DNA of 38,198 nt from Microcaldota archaeon (GTDB lineage: Archaea > Micrarchaeota > Micrarchaeia > Micrarchaeales > Micrarchaeaceae): contig JAKAST010000006.1 of the NCBI GenBank assembly GCA_021828155.1, positions 1 through 38,198 on the forward strand. Reading direction: 5' to 3'. Positions 37,986 to 38,198 of the stretch are shown here, one piece after another (within the stretch, counting starts at the first letter, position 1; each line of letters starts with the position of its first letter). Below the pieces are notes generated by a model. The model made no database searches. It was not told the DNA's origin and worked only from the letters and a program-made list of their open reading frames with translations. The translations under genes and the position numbers were made by a program.

Positions 37986-38079
37986 AGCTTATAACTTTTA
38001 AACAGAACCCTCTCTATGCTAAAACTATGTTAGAAAAAGGTAACATTTGGGGCTTCTATATATAACCCCCACGATAAAA

Positions 38080-38152
38080 TGGGGAGCCGGAGATTTGAAC
38101 TCCGATCGTAAGCGCCCAAGGCTTACAGTCTGCCAGGTTAGCGTAGCTCCCC
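38080..38152 (-). tRNA. tRNA-Pro (TGG)
   Basis: On the minus strand the acceptor stem is GGGGAGC/GCTCCCC, the anticodon stem TAAGC/GCTTA with loop CTTGGGC (anticodon TGG), the T arm CGGAG-TTCAAAT-CTCCG and the discriminator A. The D arm pairs only loosely. A minus-strand TTTTAAG box at about 38178-38184 is suitably placed upstream. Its 3' end faces the AT-rich island. No intron. Confidence 0.9.
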
Positions 38153-38198
38153 GTTATGGATAGGTTTGTCAGCAAAGGCTTAAAACGCTCCTAATCCT

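Larger units (their letters stand above)
35485..38079. mobile_element. AT-rich accessory island next to tRNA-Pro
   Basis: Base composition and codon use change sharply after the M20 gene: A/T-rich codons dominate and TTTAAA-type words are frequent, unlike the GC-rich body of the window. The island carries nucleotide-pyrophosphatase, HNH-nuclease and membrane genes and stops against the 3' end of tRNA-Pro, a common integration position. No integrase and no duplicated tRNA 3' end was found near 35.5 kb, so a complete element is not shown. Confidence 0.55.

Noticed and set aside
37996-38072. Small RNA gene between the 43-residue peptide and tRNA-Pro
   Set aside because: There is a TTTTAAA box and a GGGG/CCCC hairpin (about 38049-38070), but these are equally explained as an AT-rich end with a terminator-like fold.
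1-38198. CRISPR array or IS element
   Set aside because: No regularly spaced repeats, no transposase gene and no terminal inverted repeats were seen.

Overview
The window is chromosomal DNA from an archaeon. It carries split RNA polymerase B subunits with RpoH, an archaeal histone, GatDE, Spt5 with L11, GGGP synthase, Trm5, RNase Z, an intron-containing tRNA and TATA boxes placed for leaderless or short-leader mRNAs. Very short gaps, stop/start overlaps, many short proteins and a roughly 50-55% GC body suggest a DPANN-type lineage, possibly Micrarchaeota. That placement is inference. No rRNA, CRISPR array, IS element or replication origin was seen.

Layout. 1-3.3 kb (minus): rpoB1 (cut by the window edge), rpoB2, rpoH. 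3.4-7.1 kb: a GNAT acetyltransferase, a histone, a BofA-like membrane protein, RNase P RNA followed by two small genes, tRNA-Met with an intron, a small helical protein, tRNA-Gly, a PLD-like membrane protein and a zinc-binding protein. 7.3-10.5 kb: gatD-gatE. 10.5-16.5 kb: NAD(P)HX epimerase and an M24 peptidase (minus), dTMP kinase, tRNA-Val(CAC), a zinc-ribbon gene broken by an in-frame TAG, cob(I)alamin adenosyltransferase, scpA-scpB and htpX. 16.5-21.7 kb: trm5 facing away from spt5-rpl11-DNA glycosylase, then two unknown helical proteins.

21.8-26.7 kb is one tight plus-strand array: a divergent proline-dehydrogenase-fold protein, an SDR epimerase, GGGP synthase, a short NFACT protein, RNase Z and tRNA-Val(GAC). 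The RNase Z stop codon lies inside the tRNA, so maturing the tRNA should destroy the mRNA end. 26.8-29.8 kb: two paralogous four-helix membrane proteins with matching promoters and T-rich ends flank an agmatinase operon, followed by a small beta-rich protein. 29.9-32.6 kb: a three-gene ABC-2 exporter. 32.6-32.9 kb: a gene-free stretch with a promoter and a possible structured RNA. 32.9-35.5 kb: an ATP-grasp-like protein and an M20 peptidase.

35.5-38.08 kb is clearly AT-rich and looks acquired. It holds a short helix-turn-helix-like remnant, a MazG-type pyrophosphohydrolase, a protein with an N-terminal PUA/EVE-like region and a C-terminal HNH nuclease, a winged-helix protein with two membrane helices and a 43-residue membrane peptide. 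It ends against the 3' end of tRNA-Pro. A defence cargo is the most economical reading, but this is not demonstrated.
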